Source: Hyphomicrobiales bacterium (lineage in GTDB: Bacteria > Pseudomonadota > Alphaproteobacteria > Rhizobiales > Xanthobacteraceae). From it: 8,211 nt of DNA. Positions 1 to 8,211 of the stretch are shown here, piece by piece; the stretch's first letter is position 1; every line of letters begins with the position of its first letter. Location of the stretch: the NCBI GenBank assembly GCA_016201085.1, contig JACQDO010000503.1, positions 1 to 8,211 of the forward strand. Direction: 5' to 3'. The translations under genes were made by a program, and so were the position numbers. The notes under the pieces were generated by a model, which did not search any database, was not told the DNA's origin, and saw nothing but the letters and a program-made list of their open reading frames with translations.

Positions 1-852
1 GACGTGTTCTACATCGCGCGCGGCGCCCATCGCGAAGCCATCGAACAGCACGGCCTCAAGATCGAGAGCGTGCACGGCGACCTGCATCTGCCCAAGGTCA
101 ACGTCACCGACGATCCGGCCAAAGTCGGCCCGGTCGATATCGTGATCTTTGCCGTCAAGCTCTGGGACACCGAGCAGGCGGCCGAGCGGGCGCGCCCGCT
201 GATCGGGCCGAACAGCCGCCTCATCACTTTGCAGAACGGCGTCGACAGCGTCGAGCGGATTGCGCCCATCCTCGGCGCCGACCGGACGATCGGCGGCATC
301 GCCGCCATCGCCACGGTCATTGCATCGCCCGGCGTCATCAAGCACACCAGCAGCTTCGCGCAGATGCGCTTCGGCCGCGCCGACAAGCGCGCCGACGCGA
401 CGCTGCAAGCCTTCGCCGACGCCGGCAAGGCCGCCAAGCTCGACATCGGCATCGCCGACGATATCGAACGCGAGCGCTGGCAGAAATTCATCTTCCTCAC
501 CGCCATGGCCGGTGCGACCGGGGCCTTGCGTTCGAGCATCGGCCCGATCGTCGCCGACCCCGAGCTGCGCGCATTTTTTCGCCAGCTGATGCAGGAGGCC
601 TTCGCCGTAGGCCAGGCCAAGGGCGTGGCGCTCGATCAAGGCTACATCGAAAGCCGCATGGATTTCGTGCTCAACAAGGTCGAGCCCGGCATGAAGGCCT
701 CGATGGCGCACGATCTCGAGCGCGGCAACCGGCTCGAACTCGATTGGCTCGCCGGCAAGGTGCGCGAATTCGGCCGCGCGCTCAACATCCCGACGCCGGC
801 CAGCGACACGGTCTACACCGTGCTCAAGCTGCACCGGATGGGGCGCGCATGA
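1..852 (+). CDS. ketopantoate reductase family protein (5' partial)
   Basis: NADPH-dependent 2-oxo-acid reductase of the ApbA/PanE family. The classical reaction is 2-dehydropantoate to pantoate, in the cytoplasm. The window opens inside the gene, so the N-terminal Rossmann GxGxxG is missing; 283 codons remain, with the stop at 850-852. Visible family landmarks, numbered from the first complete codon, are AVKLWDT with K53, the LQNGVD segment with N79, the ERWQKF segment with the catalytic-type lysine K162, and ASMAHDLERG...LELDWLAG with E246, which matches the substrate-binding Glu of PanE. The reading frame is open from base 1, and the GTG at 4 is not expected to be the true start. The gene converges on the TctC-like gene with only 15 bp between the two stops. 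Because the neighbours are an uptake protein and an aldolase-family enzyme, this paralogue may reduce another 2-oxo acid rather than serve pantothenate synthesis; that is inference, so no symbol is given. Confidence 0.92.
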   Translation, partial: DVFYIARGAHREAIEQHGLKIESVHGDLHLPKVNVTDDPAKVGPVDIVIFAVKLWDTEQAAERARPLIGPNSRLITLQNGVDSVERIAPILGADRTIGGIAAIATVIASPGVIKHTSSFAQMRFGRADKRADATLQAFADAGKAAKLDIGIADDIERERWQKFIFLTAMAGATGALRSSIGPIVADPELRAFFRQLMQEAFAVGQAKGVALDQGYIESRMDFVLNKVEPGMKASMAHDLERGNRLELDWLAGKVREFGRALNIPTPASDTVYTVLKLHRMGRA

Positions 853-864
853 TCTCGCGCGCCC
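841..864. terminator. GC hairpin at convergent gene junction
   Basis: Perfect 8-bp inverted repeat GGGCGCGC (841-848) / GCGCGCCC (857-864) with an 8-nt loop. It spans the stop codon of the ketopantoate-reductase gene and ends just before the stop of the convergent TctC-like gene. There is no T-run on either side, so it is not a canonical intrinsic terminator. It could stabilise 3' ends or act with Rho in both directions. GC-rich DNA produces such repeats by chance fairly often. Confidence 0.3.
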
Positions 865-867
865 GCG

Positions 868-1839
868 CTATTGTACCGCCATCTTGGCTTCCTTGGTGAC
901 GCGCTCCCATTTGGCGATTTCTTTTTTGATGTAGTCGGCGAATGCGGCCGTGCTCATCACCAGGACGCTGGCTCCCTCGCGGTCGAACGCACCTTTCAGT
1001 TCAGGCGTATTCAGCGAGGCCTGCGACGCCGCGTAGACCTTCTCCACGATCGGCGCCGGCAGACCGGCGGGCGCCGCGATGCCCCACCAGTTGTCCGCCA
1101 CGTAGCCGGGCACGCCGGCCTCTGCAATGGTCGGCACGTCGGGCAGCACCGGGCTGCGCTTGGCGCCGCCGGTGCCCAGCGCCTTGAGCTGGCCGGACTG
1201 GATGAAGGGCGTGGTCTGCACCAGCGACGAGAACATGATCTTCACATGCCCGCTGATCACGTCCTGCATCGCCGGCCCGCCGCCTTTATACGGCACGTGT
1301 ACGATGTTGACGCCGGCCATCAGCTTGAACAATTCGCCGCCGAGATTCTGGAAACTGCCGACGCCGGCGCTGGCGTAATTGAGCTCGCCCGGCTTCTGCT
1401 TGGCCAGCGCGATCAGCTCCTTGACCGACGCGACCGGCAGCGACGGATGGATGACCAGCACGTTCGGCCCGGTGGCAAAAATCGAAATCGGCGTGAACGA
1501 TTTGATCGGATCGTAGCTGAGCTTGTGCAGCCACGGGTTGACCGCGTGTGCGATCGAGATGATGCACAGCGTGTAGCCGTCCGGCGCCGCGTTGGCGCAG
1601 GCCTCGGTGCCGATCGTGCCGCCGGCGCCGCCGCGATTGTCGACGAACACCGTCTGGCCCAGCTTGATGCTGAGCTGCTGCGCCACCAGCCGGCCAACCA
1701 CGTCATTGCTGCCGCCGGGCGGGAACGGAATGATCAGCCGCACCGGCCGGGTGGGATAATCGTCGGCAGCGGCCGCCGGTGCAGTGAGCGCCAGCAGCAC
1801 GGCTGCGGCCTTGGTCAGTCGCGACAGCAGATGAGACAT
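868..1839 (-). CDS. TctC/Bug family tripartite tricarboxylate transporter substrate-binding protein
   Basis: Periplasmic solute receptor of the Bug/TctC family, 323 aa, the usual length. These proteins bind carboxylates or related small molecules and normally feed a TctA/TctB membrane pair. A Sec signal peptide is clear: a basic n-region with R7 and K10, a hydrophobic core at about 11-22, and likely cleavage after A25. The mature protein starts DDYPTRPVRLIIPFPPGG, with the family signature PFPPGGSND at 38-46 and VDNRGGAGG at 66-74, followed by PDGYTL, the HVPYKGGGPA segment and a LPDVPTIAEAG segment. The frame extends upstream to 1950, but the start at 1839 is preferred: it begins the signal peptide and has GGGGAG at 1852-1847, 7 nt upstream. 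It lies 28 bp downstream of the aldolase-family gene and is probably cotranscribed. No TctA or TctB is in the window, so this is an orphan receptor here, which is common in this family. Confidence 0.95.
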   Translation of the reverse strand: MSHLLSRLTKAAAVLLALTAPAAAADDYPTRPVRLIIPFPPGGSNDVVGRLVAQQLSIKLGQTVFVDNRGGAGGTIGTEACANAAPDGYTLCIISIAHAVNPWLHKLSYDPIKSFTPISIFATGPNVLVIHPSLPVASVKELIALAKQKPGELNYASAGVGSFQNLGGELFKLMAGVNIVHVPYKGGGPAMQDVISGHVKIMFSSLVQTTPFIQSGQLKALGTGGAKRSPVLPDVPTIAEAGVPGYVADNWWGIAAPAGLPAPIVEKVYAASQASLNTPELKGAFDREGASVLVMSTAAFADYIKKEIAKWERVTKEAKMAVQ

Positions 1840-1867
1840 TGTCAGGCTCCCCAGAATTGCAATTCGT

Positions 1868-2659
1868 TCAATGCCAATACGGCGGATAATCGGTGTTCTT
1901 CTGCTCGGCCTCAAGCAGCCGCAGCATGGCCGGCCATTCCAACACGCCATAGGGCCGCCGTGTGCCCGGCTGATAGAGATGCGCGGTGTGCGCCAGCACG
2001 TTCTCGCCCGGAAGGTTAAGCTCGGTGCGCGCCGCCATGGCGTCGACTTGCGAGCGGCAGGACATTTCCAGCTGATACATAGTGTTGAACGCCTGCTGCA
2101 CGGTGGCGCCGCAAGTGAGCAGGCCGTGGTTGCGCATGATCAGCGCATCGTGGGCCCCAAGATCGCGCACGACCCGCTCGCGCTCGTCGAGCTCGATCGC
2201 CGGCCCCTCGTAGTCGTGATAGCCGATATGGCCGACGAAGCGGATCGAGGTCTGCGACAGCGGCAGTAGCCCGCAAGCCATCGCCGCCACCGCCATGCCG
2301 GCGCGCGTATGCGTATGCAGCACGCAGGCGACGTCGGGCCGCGCTCTGTGGATGGCGCCGTGGATCACATAGCCCGACTTGTTGATGTCGTAGTCGGTGG
2401 CGGGCTTCCACACGATGTCGCCGTCGACATGGATTTTCGCCAGGCTGGAGGCGGTGATCTCCTTGTAGAGCAGGCCGTAGAGGTTGATCAGCAGGTGATC
2501 GGGCGAACCGGGGATGCGCGCGGTGATGTGGTTGTAGATGAGATCGGTCATTTCATATTTGTCGACCAGCCGGTAGCACGCGGCGAGCTCCAGCCGCGCC
2601 TGCCATTCGGCGGGCGAGACCTCGCTTTTGATCGACTTGAAATCGGTCGCGTAGTTCAT
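1868..2659 (-). CDS. class II aldolase/adducin family protein
   Basis: Zinc-dependent class II aldolase/adducin-domain enzyme, 263 aa. Relatives include fuculose- and ribulose-phosphate aldolases and epimerases, plus many catabolic decarboxylases or aldolases of unknown substrate. The N-terminal pattern (RLELAACYRLVDKYEMTDLIYNHITAR, shown in parts) is typical. The catalytic-type Glu is E67 in LLYKEITASSLAKI. The metal-binding His pair is H115 and H117 in VLHTHTRAG, with a third metal His likely H178 in MRNHGLLTCG. The frame stays open upstream to 2854, but ATG 2659 is chosen: homology begins there and AGGGAAA (2670-2664) is a good ribosome binding site. The upstream extension is low-complexity R/P-rich and spans the promoter region. 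It is the first gene of a two-gene minus-strand unit with the TctC-like receptor. Substrate cannot be read from the sequence. Confidence 0.93.
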   Translation of the reverse strand: MNYATDFKSIKSEVSPAEWQARLELAACYRLVDKYEMTDLIYNHITARIPGSPDHLLINLYGLLYKEITASSLAKIHVDGDIVWKPATDYDINKSGYVIHGAIHRARPDVACVLHTHTRAGMAVAAMACGLLPLSQTSIRFVGHIGYHDYEGPAIELDERERVVRDLGAHDALIMRNHGLLTCGATVQQAFNTMYQLEMSCRSQVDAMAARTELNLPGENVLAHTAHLYQPGTRRPYGVLEWPAMLRLLEAEQKNTDYPPYWH

Positions 2660-2703
2660 GGCGTTTCCCTGACTTTGCGCTGTTAGGGCGCGCTTTGGCG
2701 GCC

Positions 2704-2732
2704 AGCATAGCCTTGGCCGCGGACGGGGCCAA
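2704..2732 (-). promoter_or_regulatory. candidate sigma70-like promoter for aldolase-tctC unit
   Basis: On the minus strand, TTGGCC (2732-2727) is separated by 17 bp from TATGCT (2709-2704). Each box matches consensus at only half to two thirds of positions (3/6 and 4/6), but the spacing is ideal and the implied start near 2697 leaves a leader of about 38 nt before the ATG at 2659. Prediction from pattern only. Confidence 0.4.
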
Positions 2733-2739
2733 TGCCGGC

Positions 2740-2767
2740 TTGCGGTCGGCCGGCTGCGGCCTATGAT
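2740..2767 (+). promoter_or_regulatory. candidate sigma70-like promoter for MFS gene
   Basis: TTGCGG (2740-2745), a 16-bp spacer, then TATGAT (2762-2767), which matches the -10 consensus at 5 of 6 positions. The predicted start near 2775 leaves a leader of about 78 nt before ATG 2853. The -35 box lies 7 bp from the -35 box of the divergent minus-strand candidate, so a regulator bound between them could control both units. Confidence 0.42.
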
Positions 2768-2852
2768 CGCTTCAGGGGACAAGCAGACTCCCCTCAGACG
2801 GAGCATGCCGTCCAAGCTCTGCGCATCGCTCGACCTGTCGAGGAGAGTGCGC

Positions 2853-4088
2853 ATGAATGACGGCCCGCAATCTCAGCATTCAACCGGCGTCGCCCCGCAG
2901 CGCGACATCCTGCTGCTCTACCTCGCACGCGGGGTGCGCGGCTTCGGCGACGGCTTCGCCGTCATCATCCTGCCGGCTTACCTCACGGCCATCGGTTTTA
3001 ATCCTTGGCAGATCGGCGTTGTCGCCAGCGCCTCATTGCTGGGCACGGCCTTGTTCACCTTGGCCATCGGCCTGATCGCGCCGCGCCACGATTTGCGCAA
3101 TCTGCTGCTGGCCGGCGCGGCGCTGATGGCCTGCACCGGGCTGGCCTTTCCCAATGTCGATGCCTTCGCCGTCATCGCCGTCGTCGCCTTCGTCGGCACG
3201 ATTAATCCATCGACCGGCGATCTCGGCGTGCTGGTGCCGCTCGAGCACGCCATGCTGGCGCACGGCGTGCCCGACGCCGAGCGCACGCGCACCTTCGCGC
3301 GCTACAGCCTGATCGGCGCGCTGTCGATGGCGGCCGGCTCGCTCGCCGCCGCGGCGCCGGATTTCATGGTGCACGCCGGCATCGCGTCCTTGGGCGCCTT
3401 CAAGCTCATGTTCTATGCCTATGCCGCGCTCGGGCTCGGCAGCGTGCTACTCTACCGGCGGCTGCCGCATGCGCGCATGGACGAGGCGCGGCCGAGCGCG
3501 CCGCTCGGGCCGTCGCGCGGCGTGGTCTACAAATTGGCCGCGCTGTTCAGCCTGGATGCCTTCGCCGGCGGCTTCGTGGTGCAGTCGCTGCTGGCGCTCT
3601 GGCTGTTCCAGCGCTTCGAACTGTCGCTGTCGGCGGCGAGCCTGTTCTTCTTCTTGGCCAGCACGCTGAGCGCATTCTCCTATCCGGTGGCGACCTGGCT
3701 GGCCAAACGCATCGGCCTGATCAACACCATGGTCTTCACCCACATCCCGTCCAGCCTCTTTCTCATCTTGGCGGCGTTCTCGCCGAATTTGTATTTGGCG
3801 CTCGGCCTGCTGCTGCTGCGCTCGGCGCTGTCGCAAATGGACGTGCCGACACGCACGTCCTATGTCATGGCGGTGGTGACGCCGGCCGAACGCACGGCCG
3901 CGGCCAGCGTCACCGCGGTGCCGCGCAGCCTCGCCTCCTCGATCAGCCCGGCCATGGCCGGCGCGCTGCTGGCCACGCCGTTTTCCGGCCTGCCGCTCAT
4001 TCTGTGCGGGGTGCTCAAGATCGTCTACGACGTGGCGCTGCTTTACACCTTCCGGCACGTGCAGCCGCCGGAAGAGAAAATGCGCTAG
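2853..4088 (+). CDS. MFS transporter
   Basis: Inner-membrane major facilitator superfamily permease, 411 aa, the standard size for a 12-helix carrier. Hydrophobic segments are dense from about residue 19. A long polar central loop (about 201-228, rich in R, P and A) separates the two six-helix halves. Between helices 2 and 3 a degenerate A-motif-like loop (GLIAPRHDLRN) is visible, and the second half carries a polar conserved-looking loop beginning at D330 (MDVPTRTSYVMAVVTPAER), typical of drug/metabolite exporter branches of MFS. The frame is open back to 2763 with in-frame ATGs at 2763 and 2805. ATG 2853 is preferred for its AGGAGAG site (2841-2847), and because the extra residues would overlap the promoter. 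It is transcribed divergently from the aldolase-tctC pair. Substrate is unknown; import of the compound handled by those neighbours or efflux are both possible. Confidence 0.92.
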   Translation: MNDGPQSQHSTGVAPQRDILLLYLARGVRGFGDGFAVIILPAYLTAIGFNPWQIGVVASASLLGTALFTLAIGLIAPRHDLRNLLLAGAALMACTGLAFPNVDAFAVIAVVAFVGTINPSTGDLGVLVPLEHAMLAHGVPDAERTRTFARYSLIGALSMAAGSLAAAAPDFMVHAGIASLGAFKLMFYAYAALGLGSVLLYRRLPHARMDEARPSAPLGPSRGVVYKLAALFSLDAFAGGFVVQSLLALWLFQRFELSLSAASLFFFLASTLSAFSYPVATWLAKRIGLINTMVFTHIPSSLFLILAAFSPNLYLALGLLLLRSALSQMDVPTRTSYVMAVVTPAERTAAASVTAVPRSLASSISPAMAGALLATPFSGLPLILCGVLKIVYDVALLYTFRHVQPPEEKMR

Positions 4089-4123
4089 CATTCCCTCTGC
4101 CCACGAATCGGTCGGGGTTTCGC

Positions 4124-4738
4124 ATGCGCGGCAGGTTCGATCCATTCATCTATTACGCCACCGCACCGATCCGCCTGTTCGGCCGCTCGCGCGGATTTCG
4201 CTGGGGCGTCGCTGCGTTCTGCCTTCTTGCCCTCTGCTTTACCGCCACATTGTGGGCGCTTGACCGCTTCCTGCCGTCCGCCAGCGATGCCAAGAAGGCG
4301 GTGGCCAAGCTGCCAGTGCTGCCGCCGCTGCCACCGGTGACGCGCGCCTCCCACGTAATCGCGCCGGTCGCGGTCGCGCTCAACGCCATCCAGGCACGCC
4401 TGGACGCCGCCGCCACGCGCGAGCTGGTCGGCAAGAACGACAATGCGGTCTCGAGCCTGCTGTCGAAGGCCGATATCGGCATCACCATCGTACGCGGCAG
4501 CATGGCGGTGAGCGGGCGACCCAACGAAATGACCATCGCCACCCCGATCACTGGCAACCTGAACATCACCGGCCAGATCGCCAGCCAGGCTGGCAACGTC
4601 ACCGGCTCGATTACCGGCCTCATCGACAGCAGCATCGGCAAGACCGTCGGCAAACTCACCAGCCAGGTGCTCGATCAGCGCGCCGAACTGCGCGGCAACG
4701 TCACCGTGCGCTCGAAGCCGACGCTCACCGCCAATTGA
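4124..4738 (+). CDS. DUF4403 family protein, N-terminal fragment ending at in-frame TGA
   Basis: Upstream 204 codons of an interrupted DUF4403-family gene. Contents: a short basic N-terminus, one membrane anchor or uncleaved signal at about residues 27-46 (tryptophan-flanked hydrophobic run), a K/A/P-rich linker at about 52-72 (KKAVAKLPVLPPLPPVTR), then the start of the envelope-exposed domain at SHVIAPVAVALNAIQARL. ATG 4124 has a modest GGGG site at 4114-4117. It starts 35 bp after the MFS stop on the same strand and may share its transcript. If translated alone it would give an anchored half-domain, unlikely to be functional. Confidence 0.6.
   Translation: MRGRFDPFIYYATAPIRLFGRSRGFRWGVAAFCLLALCFTATLWALDRFLPSASDAKKAVAKLPVLPPLPPVTRASHVIAPVAVALNAIQARLDAAATRELVGKNDNAVSSLLSKADIGITIVRGSMAVSGRPNEMTIATPITGNLNITGQIASQAGNVTGSITGLIDSSIGKTVGKLTSQVLDQRAELRGNVTVRSKPTLTAN
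4736..4738 (+). other. premature in-frame TGA, Trp expected
   Basis: Context is CC-AAT-TGA-CGG-CTG-GAG. Reading TGG here would give NWRLEPNL and restore the full-length DUF4403 frame. The base after the stop is C. Confidence 0.85.
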
Positions 4739-4765
4739 CGGCTGGAGCCGAACCTGACCGGCGAG

Positions 4766-5749
4766 GTGGCGCTGGCCGACAGCGCCGTCACGCTTGCCGG
4801 CATCAAGATCAACGTGGCGGGCGAGGCGAAGCCGCTGATCGACCGCGAAGTCAACGCGCAGATTTCCGCCTTGCAGAACCGGCTGCGCAACGATCCCATC
4901 ATCGAGCGCAGCGCGCGCGAGCAATGGGCCAAGATGTGCCGCTCGATCCCGCTCGGCGGCGGCAACACCGGCCTGCCCGGCCTGTGGCTGGAAATGCGCC
5001 CGGTGCGCGCCGCCGCCGCGCAGCCGCAGGTGGACAGCCGCAATGTCACGCTCACCATCGGCGTGCAGGCGGAAACCCGCATCGTGCCGGCGGCGACCCA
5101 GCCGGTGTGCCCGTTCCCGGCGCAGCTCGAACTGGTGGCGCCGATGGACGACGGCAGGCTGGCGGTCGGCGTGCCGATCGACGTGCCGTTCAGCGAACTC
5201 AACAAGCTGCTGGCGGCGCAGCTTAAGGGCAAACGCTTTCCCGAGGACGGCAGCGCGCCGGTCGAGATCGAGGTGCGCGCGGCCTCGCTCGCCGCCGCCG
5301 GCGACAGGCTGCTGATCTCGCTGCGGGTGAAGGCGCGCGAGAAGAAGAGTTGGTTCGGCTTCGGCGCCGAAGCCAATGTGCACGTCTGGGGCAAGCCGGC
5401 GCTCGACCGGAACGACCAGATCCTGCGCCTCACCGACTTGAGCCTGGCGGTGGAATCGGAAGCAGCCTTCGGATTGTTGGGTGCGGCGGCACGCGCGGCC
5501 ATGCCCTATCTGCAGCAGGCGCTGGCCGACAACGCCGTGCTCGACCTCAAGCCGTTCGCGGCCGACGCGCGCGCCAAGATCACCGCCGCGCTGGCGGAGT
5601 TCCAGCAGACCGGCCAAGGCGTGCAGGTCGACACCGAGGTGCACGACCTGCGCCTCACCGGCATCGAATTCGATTCGAAAACGCTGCGGGTGATCGCGGA
5701 AGCCGACGGCAGCGCCAAGGTGGCGGTGAGCGAATTGCCGAGGATGTGA
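4766..5749 (+). CDS. DUF4403 family protein, C-terminal fragment
   Basis: Downstream portion of the interrupted gene, 327 codons if translation restarts at GTG 4766. It has no signal peptide or anchor, so on its own it would stay in the cytoplasm. No convincing ribosome binding site precedes the GTG (only GGCGAG directly against it), and conserved DUF4403 sequence begins upstream of it, immediately after the TGA. Independent expression is therefore doubtful. The segment holds the best conserved parts of the family, including a paired-cysteine candidate (C in AKMCRSIP and C in PVCPFPAQ) and the SWFGFGAEANVHVWG segment. It ends at TGA 5747-5749, 8 bp before a palindromic repeat pair. Confidence 0.5.
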   Translation: MALADSAVTLAGIKINVAGEAKPLIDREVNAQISALQNRLRNDPIIERSAREQWAKMCRSIPLGGGNTGLPGLWLEMRPVRAAAAQPQVDSRNVTLTIGVQAETRIVPAATQPVCPFPAQLELVAPMDDGRLAVGVPIDVPFSELNKLLAAQLKGKRFPEDGSAPVEIEVRAASLAAAGDRLLISLRVKAREKKSWFGFGAEANVHVWGKPALDRNDQILRLTDLSLAVESEAAFGLLGAAARAAMPYLQQALADNAVLDLKPFAADARAKITAALAEFQQTGQGVQVDTEVHDLRLTGIEFDSKTLRVIAEADGSAKVAVSELPRM

Positions 5750-5757
5750 GCGTTATC

Positions 5758-5800
5758 CCTCATGGTGAGGAGGGCCGCTGGCCCGTCTCGAACCATGAGG
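5758..5800. repeat. palindromic repeat, copy 1
   Basis: 43-bp dyad. Outer arms are CCTCATGGT (5758-5766) and ACCATGAGG (5792-5800); the inner stem is GGGCC (5772-5776) and GGCCC (5780-5784) around GCT. The right side carries GTCTCGA. I remember sequences of this type (CCTCATGGTGAGGAG ... GTCTCGAACCATGAGG) as dispersed intergenic repeats in Bradyrhizobium and relatives. It lies 8 bp after the DUF4403 stop and may act as a 3'-end structure. Confidence 0.85.
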
Positions 5801-5801
5801 G

Positions 5802-5846
5802 CCTCATCCTTCGAGACGCGCCCTTCGGGCGCTCCTCAGGATGAGG
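5802..5846. repeat. palindromic repeat, copy 2 (inverted orientation)
   Basis: 45-bp dyad. Outer arms are CCTCATCCT (5802-5810) and AGGATGAGG (5838-5846); the inner stem is GCGCCC (5818-5823) and GGGCGC (5827-5832) around TTC. Its reverse complement aligns with copy 1 along its length (CCTCATnnTGAGGAG...GTCTCGAnnATGAGG), so the two copies are the same element in opposite orientation, one base apart. Confidence 0.85.
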
Positions 5847-5876
5847 ATCACGTTTGCTGCTATGCACTCCTTTGCA

Positions 5877-5904
5877 TTGACACCCCCCGCCGTCTGCCTA
5901 CATT
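5877..5904 (+). promoter_or_regulatory. sigma70-type promoter of the TPP-regulated thiC operon
   Basis: A perfect TTGACA at 5877-5882, a 16-bp spacer, then TACATT (5899-5904, 4 of 6 matches to the -10 consensus). The expected start, near 5911, coincides with the first base of the riboswitch P1 helix, which supports the call. Confidence 0.65.
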
Positions 5905-5910
5905 AAAGCC

Positions 5911-5988
5911 GTTCCTAGGGGTGCCCCCGTTACGGGCTGAGAAAAACCCTTTGAACCTGATCCGGGTCATGCCGGCGAAGGGACAGGA
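5911..5988 (+). ncRNA. TPP riboswitch (THI element)
   Basis: All landmarks of the thiamine pyrophosphate aptamer are present in order. P1 is GTTCCT (5911-5916) with AGGGAC (5979-5984), and P2 is AGGG (5917-5920) with CCCT (5947-5950). The GGGGTGCC box is followed by P3 around a TTA loop (5926-5936). The pyrimidine-binding CTGAGA is at 5937-5942, TTGAACCTGATC at 5951-5962, and P5 is CCGG (5962-5965) with CCGG (5972-5975), closing with GCGAAGGGA. The family senses intracellular TPP and represses thiamine genes. No terminator or separate expression platform fits before the start codon at 5997. The 3' strand of P1 is itself SD-like (AGGGA), and AGGA at 5985-5988, 8 nt before the ATG, directly abuts P1. 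TPP-stabilised P1 should therefore block ribosome access, a translational OFF switch. Confidence 0.97.
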
Positions 5989-5996
5989 CCGTTTCC

Positions 5997-8211
<2,215 letters not shown>

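Larger units (their letters stand above)
4124..5749 (+). pseudogene. DUF4403 family envelope protein interrupted by a premature TGA (codon 205)
   Basis: The two open stretches 4124-4738 and 4739-5749 are in the same frame and together make one 541-codon gene, a plausible full length for the DUF4403 family. I recognise the family from segments such as RAELRGNVTVRSKP, RLEPNLTGEVAL, AGIKINVAGEAKPLIDREV, REQWAKMCRSIPLG, LTIGVQAETRIVPA, PIDVPFSELN, SWFGFGAEANVHVWG and ESEAAFGLLGAAARAA. The function of the family is not established; the N-terminal anchor suggests a periplasm-facing protein. The TGA at 4736-4738 replaces the residue just before RLEPNL, where family members as I remember them carry Trp; TGG to TGA is a single transition. 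No frameshift is involved and the downstream half shows no decay. It may be a recent null allele, a sequencing error or a leaky stop. TGA is a normal stop for other genes here, so the genetic code is not altered. Confidence 0.72.

Noticed and set aside
871..2019. Long plus-strand open frame opposite the TctC-like gene
   Set aside because: Shadow frame rich in R, H, D and Q; the opposite strand has a clear signal peptide and family motifs.
2763..2852. Upstream start (ATG 2763 or 2805) for the MFS gene
   Set aside because: ATG 2763 lies within the -10 box candidate, the extra residues do not look like an MFS N-terminus, and the AGGAGAG site fits ATG 2853.
4736..4738. Selenocysteine or reassigned TGA in the DUF4403 gene
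   Set aside because: Family context suggests Trp rather than Cys or Sec, I saw no convincing SECIS-like hairpin right after the codon, and other genes here end normally in TGA.
4085..5644. 519-codon minus-strand open frame opposite the DUF4403 gene
   Set aside because: Its product is a repetitive R/H/D/G/Q-rich composition typical of the antisense of high-GC coding DNA; the plus strand has recognisable DUF4403 sequence.
5758..5846. CRISPR array or intrinsic terminator
   Set aside because: Only two palindromic units with no spacers, in opposite orientation; no T-run follows either hairpin. A dispersed palindromic repeat explains it better.
5901..5906. CATTAA as the -10 box of the thiC operon promoter
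   Set aside because: Fewer consensus matches than TACATT at 5899-5904, with an 18-bp spacer, and it would place the transcription start inside the P1 helix.

Overview
This high-GC window reads as a chromosomal segment of an alphaproteobacterium, most likely a member of the Hyphomicrobiales near Bradyrhizobium, Rhodopseudomonas or Pseudolabrys. That placement is inferred from three things: the strongly GC-biased third codon positions, the protein families present (an orphan TctC-type binding protein, a DUF4403 protein, alphaproteobacterial-type ThiC), and two kinds of palindromic repeat that I remember as abundant in that group. No search was run.

Left part (1-4088) looks like a small-molecule uptake and catabolism neighbourhood. 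The 3' part of a ketopantoate-reductase-family gene (+) converges on a minus-strand pair: a class II aldolase/adducin-family gene (promoter-proximal), then a TctC/Bug-type periplasmic solute-binding protein 28 bp downstream. An MFS transporter diverges from the aldolase gene. The 193-bp interval between them holds two back-to-back sigma70-like promoter candidates whose -35 boxes are only 7 bp apart.

Middle part (4124-5749) is a DUF4403-family envelope protein. It is interrupted by one in-frame TGA at codon 205, where the flanking residues suggest Trp (TGG). It is a fresh pseudogene, a sequencing error or a readthrough case. Downstream (5758-5846) lie two tandem, oppositely oriented palindromes of one repeat family.

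Right part (5877-8211) is a thiamine biosynthesis operon. It has a promoter with a perfect TTGACA box, then a complete TPP riboswitch whose closing P1 helix lies against the Shine-Dalgarno sequence. An unrecognised four-helix membrane protein (128 aa) comes first, then thiC, which runs off the window after its C-terminal CxxCxxxxC radical-SAM cluster motif. TPP should shut the operon down by hiding the ribosome binding site.

The most striking observation is inside thiC. A 72-bp (24-codon) palindromic repeat with perfect 17-bp outer arms sits in frame within the coding sequence, adding about 24 residues (127-150) just before the conserved TQ-x-x-x-A-K-x-G-x-I-T-x-E-M segment. It resembles the protein-embedded palindromic elements of Rickettsia, but in a core metabolic enzyme of a different lineage.
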